DNA from: Rhynchopus sp. YZ270_cl-10
Taxonomy: Eukaryota; Euglenozoa; Diplonemea; Diplonemida; Diplonemidae
Direction: 5' to 3'
Assembly (NCBI GenBank): GCA_964035575.1
Contig: OZ037846.1
Span: forward strand, 523,501-587,500
Length of the DNA: 64,000 bases
The notes under the pieces are model-generated. The model saw only the letters and a program-made list of their open reading frames with translations. It did not search any database and was not told where the DNA came from. A program made the position numbers and the translations under genes. Within the stretch, counting starts at the first letter, position 1. Every line of letters begins with the position of its first letter. This document shows positions 63,328-64,000 of this stretch, in pieces.

Positions 63328-64000
63328 ATGTGTCCCAGAATTAATGTCACCTGGCGACATTTTTGAATAAAAGTGCAAAAGTGGACAAATTTCGTGACAT
63401 TTTGATCTTGTCGTGAAGAAAAAGTGTGTAGGGGGTGAAATATTTACATTGCAAGTACCCTTTTTGGCAAAAAAGGGTCTACAACAAAAAAAAGTGAAGT
63501 GGATAGTGGATAGTGTAAATGACTCTAGGACGCAGGCACGTAATGAAGTAAAAAACACATAGGCGTGCACAAAATCAAGTAGAACATGTATTAATATTTT
63601 GTGTGCATCCCCTCGGACTGGCGAACTGCCTCTAGGCGTCGTGGCATTGACTCGATGCACCCTGCAACGAAGCTCGTGTCCATCTTTGACCATTCTTTGT
63701 TGATGATACGTTTAAGTGTCGCCACGTCTTTGGGCTCCCTTTCGTTGACTGCAGTCTGCAGCTTGGCCCACAGGTTTTCAATAGGATTGAGGGGAGTTTC
63801 AGGGGAGTTTCCTGGCCAGTCTTCTTTGGGTAGGAACGAAAAAGGCTGTGTGGAGAGGAAGGCTTGAGTAGTGTTGGCAGTATGACAGGGAGCCCTATCC
63901 TGCTGAAAGATGTAGCTCCTGTCAGGAAGGAGTTCTTTTATCTCTTTGAGGGCTCTGCAACAGTGTCCGGTACTTCTCCGCATTGAGCGATCCCTCGAAG
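63328..64000 (-). mobile_element. Tc1/mariner DNA transposon, 3' part
   Basis: A transposase frame lies on the minus strand. The probable element end is at 63328 (TA, then CAATGTGTCCCAGAATTAAT), which resembles Tc1-type termini and the TA target. The other end is outside the window, so the inverted repeat cannot be confirmed. Confidence 0.6.
63591..64000 (-). pseudogene. Tc1/mariner transposase, C-terminal part, frameshifted
   Basis: The frame ending at 63591 has IFQQDRAPCHTA (second catalytic Asp) and PLNPIENLWAKLQ (third catalytic Glu) of the DDE fold; SPETPLNPIE has two extra residues against the usual SPDLNPIE. Further upstream the family sequence continues in another frame (GSLNAEKYRTLLQ), so there is one frameshift near 63950 between LLQ and LKEIK. 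The protein would bind the element ends and cut and paste the DNA at TA; this copy is probably inactive. The N-terminal part is beyond the window. Confidence 0.8.

Overview
The window looks like nuclear DNA of a single-celled eukaryote (protist). It holds a cathepsin L-type protease, class III cyclase-like receptors, a PH-domain AGC kinase split by GT-AG introns, and an anaerobe-type hybrid cluster protein with a presequence-like N-terminus, set in a very large amount of repeat DNA. The hybrid cluster protein and the multi-copy cyclase receptors would fit an anaerobic or microaerophilic excavate-type flagellate; that placement is only inference. Every convincing reading frame (13 of 13, including two transposon frames) lies on the minus strand, so the map below reads right to left in the sense of transcription.

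Layout. 1-1.9 kb: foldback relics. 1.9-24.8 kb: the gene-rich part, with a Pro/Glu-rich coiled-coil protein, a cathepsin L-like protease, three tandem cyclase-like membrane proteins, a foldback cluster (14.4-17.5 kb), a large PA-domain receptor with a cyclase-like tail that carries a frameshift, a fourth cyclase-like copy, and a ubiquitin-like/ankyrin protein. 25.2-33.8 kb: repeats only. 33.9-41.1 kb: a PKB/Akt-like kinase in three exons; its 5.2 kb second intron holds a DIRS-order retroelement with split direct repeats and a second repeat. 42.0-43.8 kb: hybrid cluster protein. 44.8-62.6 kb: foldbacks, palindromes, minisatellites and small co-oriented repeats, with no gene I can support. 62.7-63.0 kb: last exon of a second AGC kinase. 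63.3-64 kb: a Tc1/mariner element running off the window.

How things fit together. The four cyclase-like copies share a leader that also carries the 5' flank and first five codons of the cathepsin gene; the array also holds a scrap of the ankyrin gene that lies upstream of copy 4, so these three genes appear to have been shuffled together by segmental duplication. The copies are nearly identical in the signalling core and differ in the membrane sensor and in a linker. All five cyclase-like domains lack residues needed for catalysis.

The repeat DNA shows a recurring design: elements whose two inverted arms are built of short satellite words, with at least one core found in two copies that carry entirely different arms. 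Together with long palindromes and one nested insertion with a visible 4-bp target duplication, this is the most unusual feature of the window.
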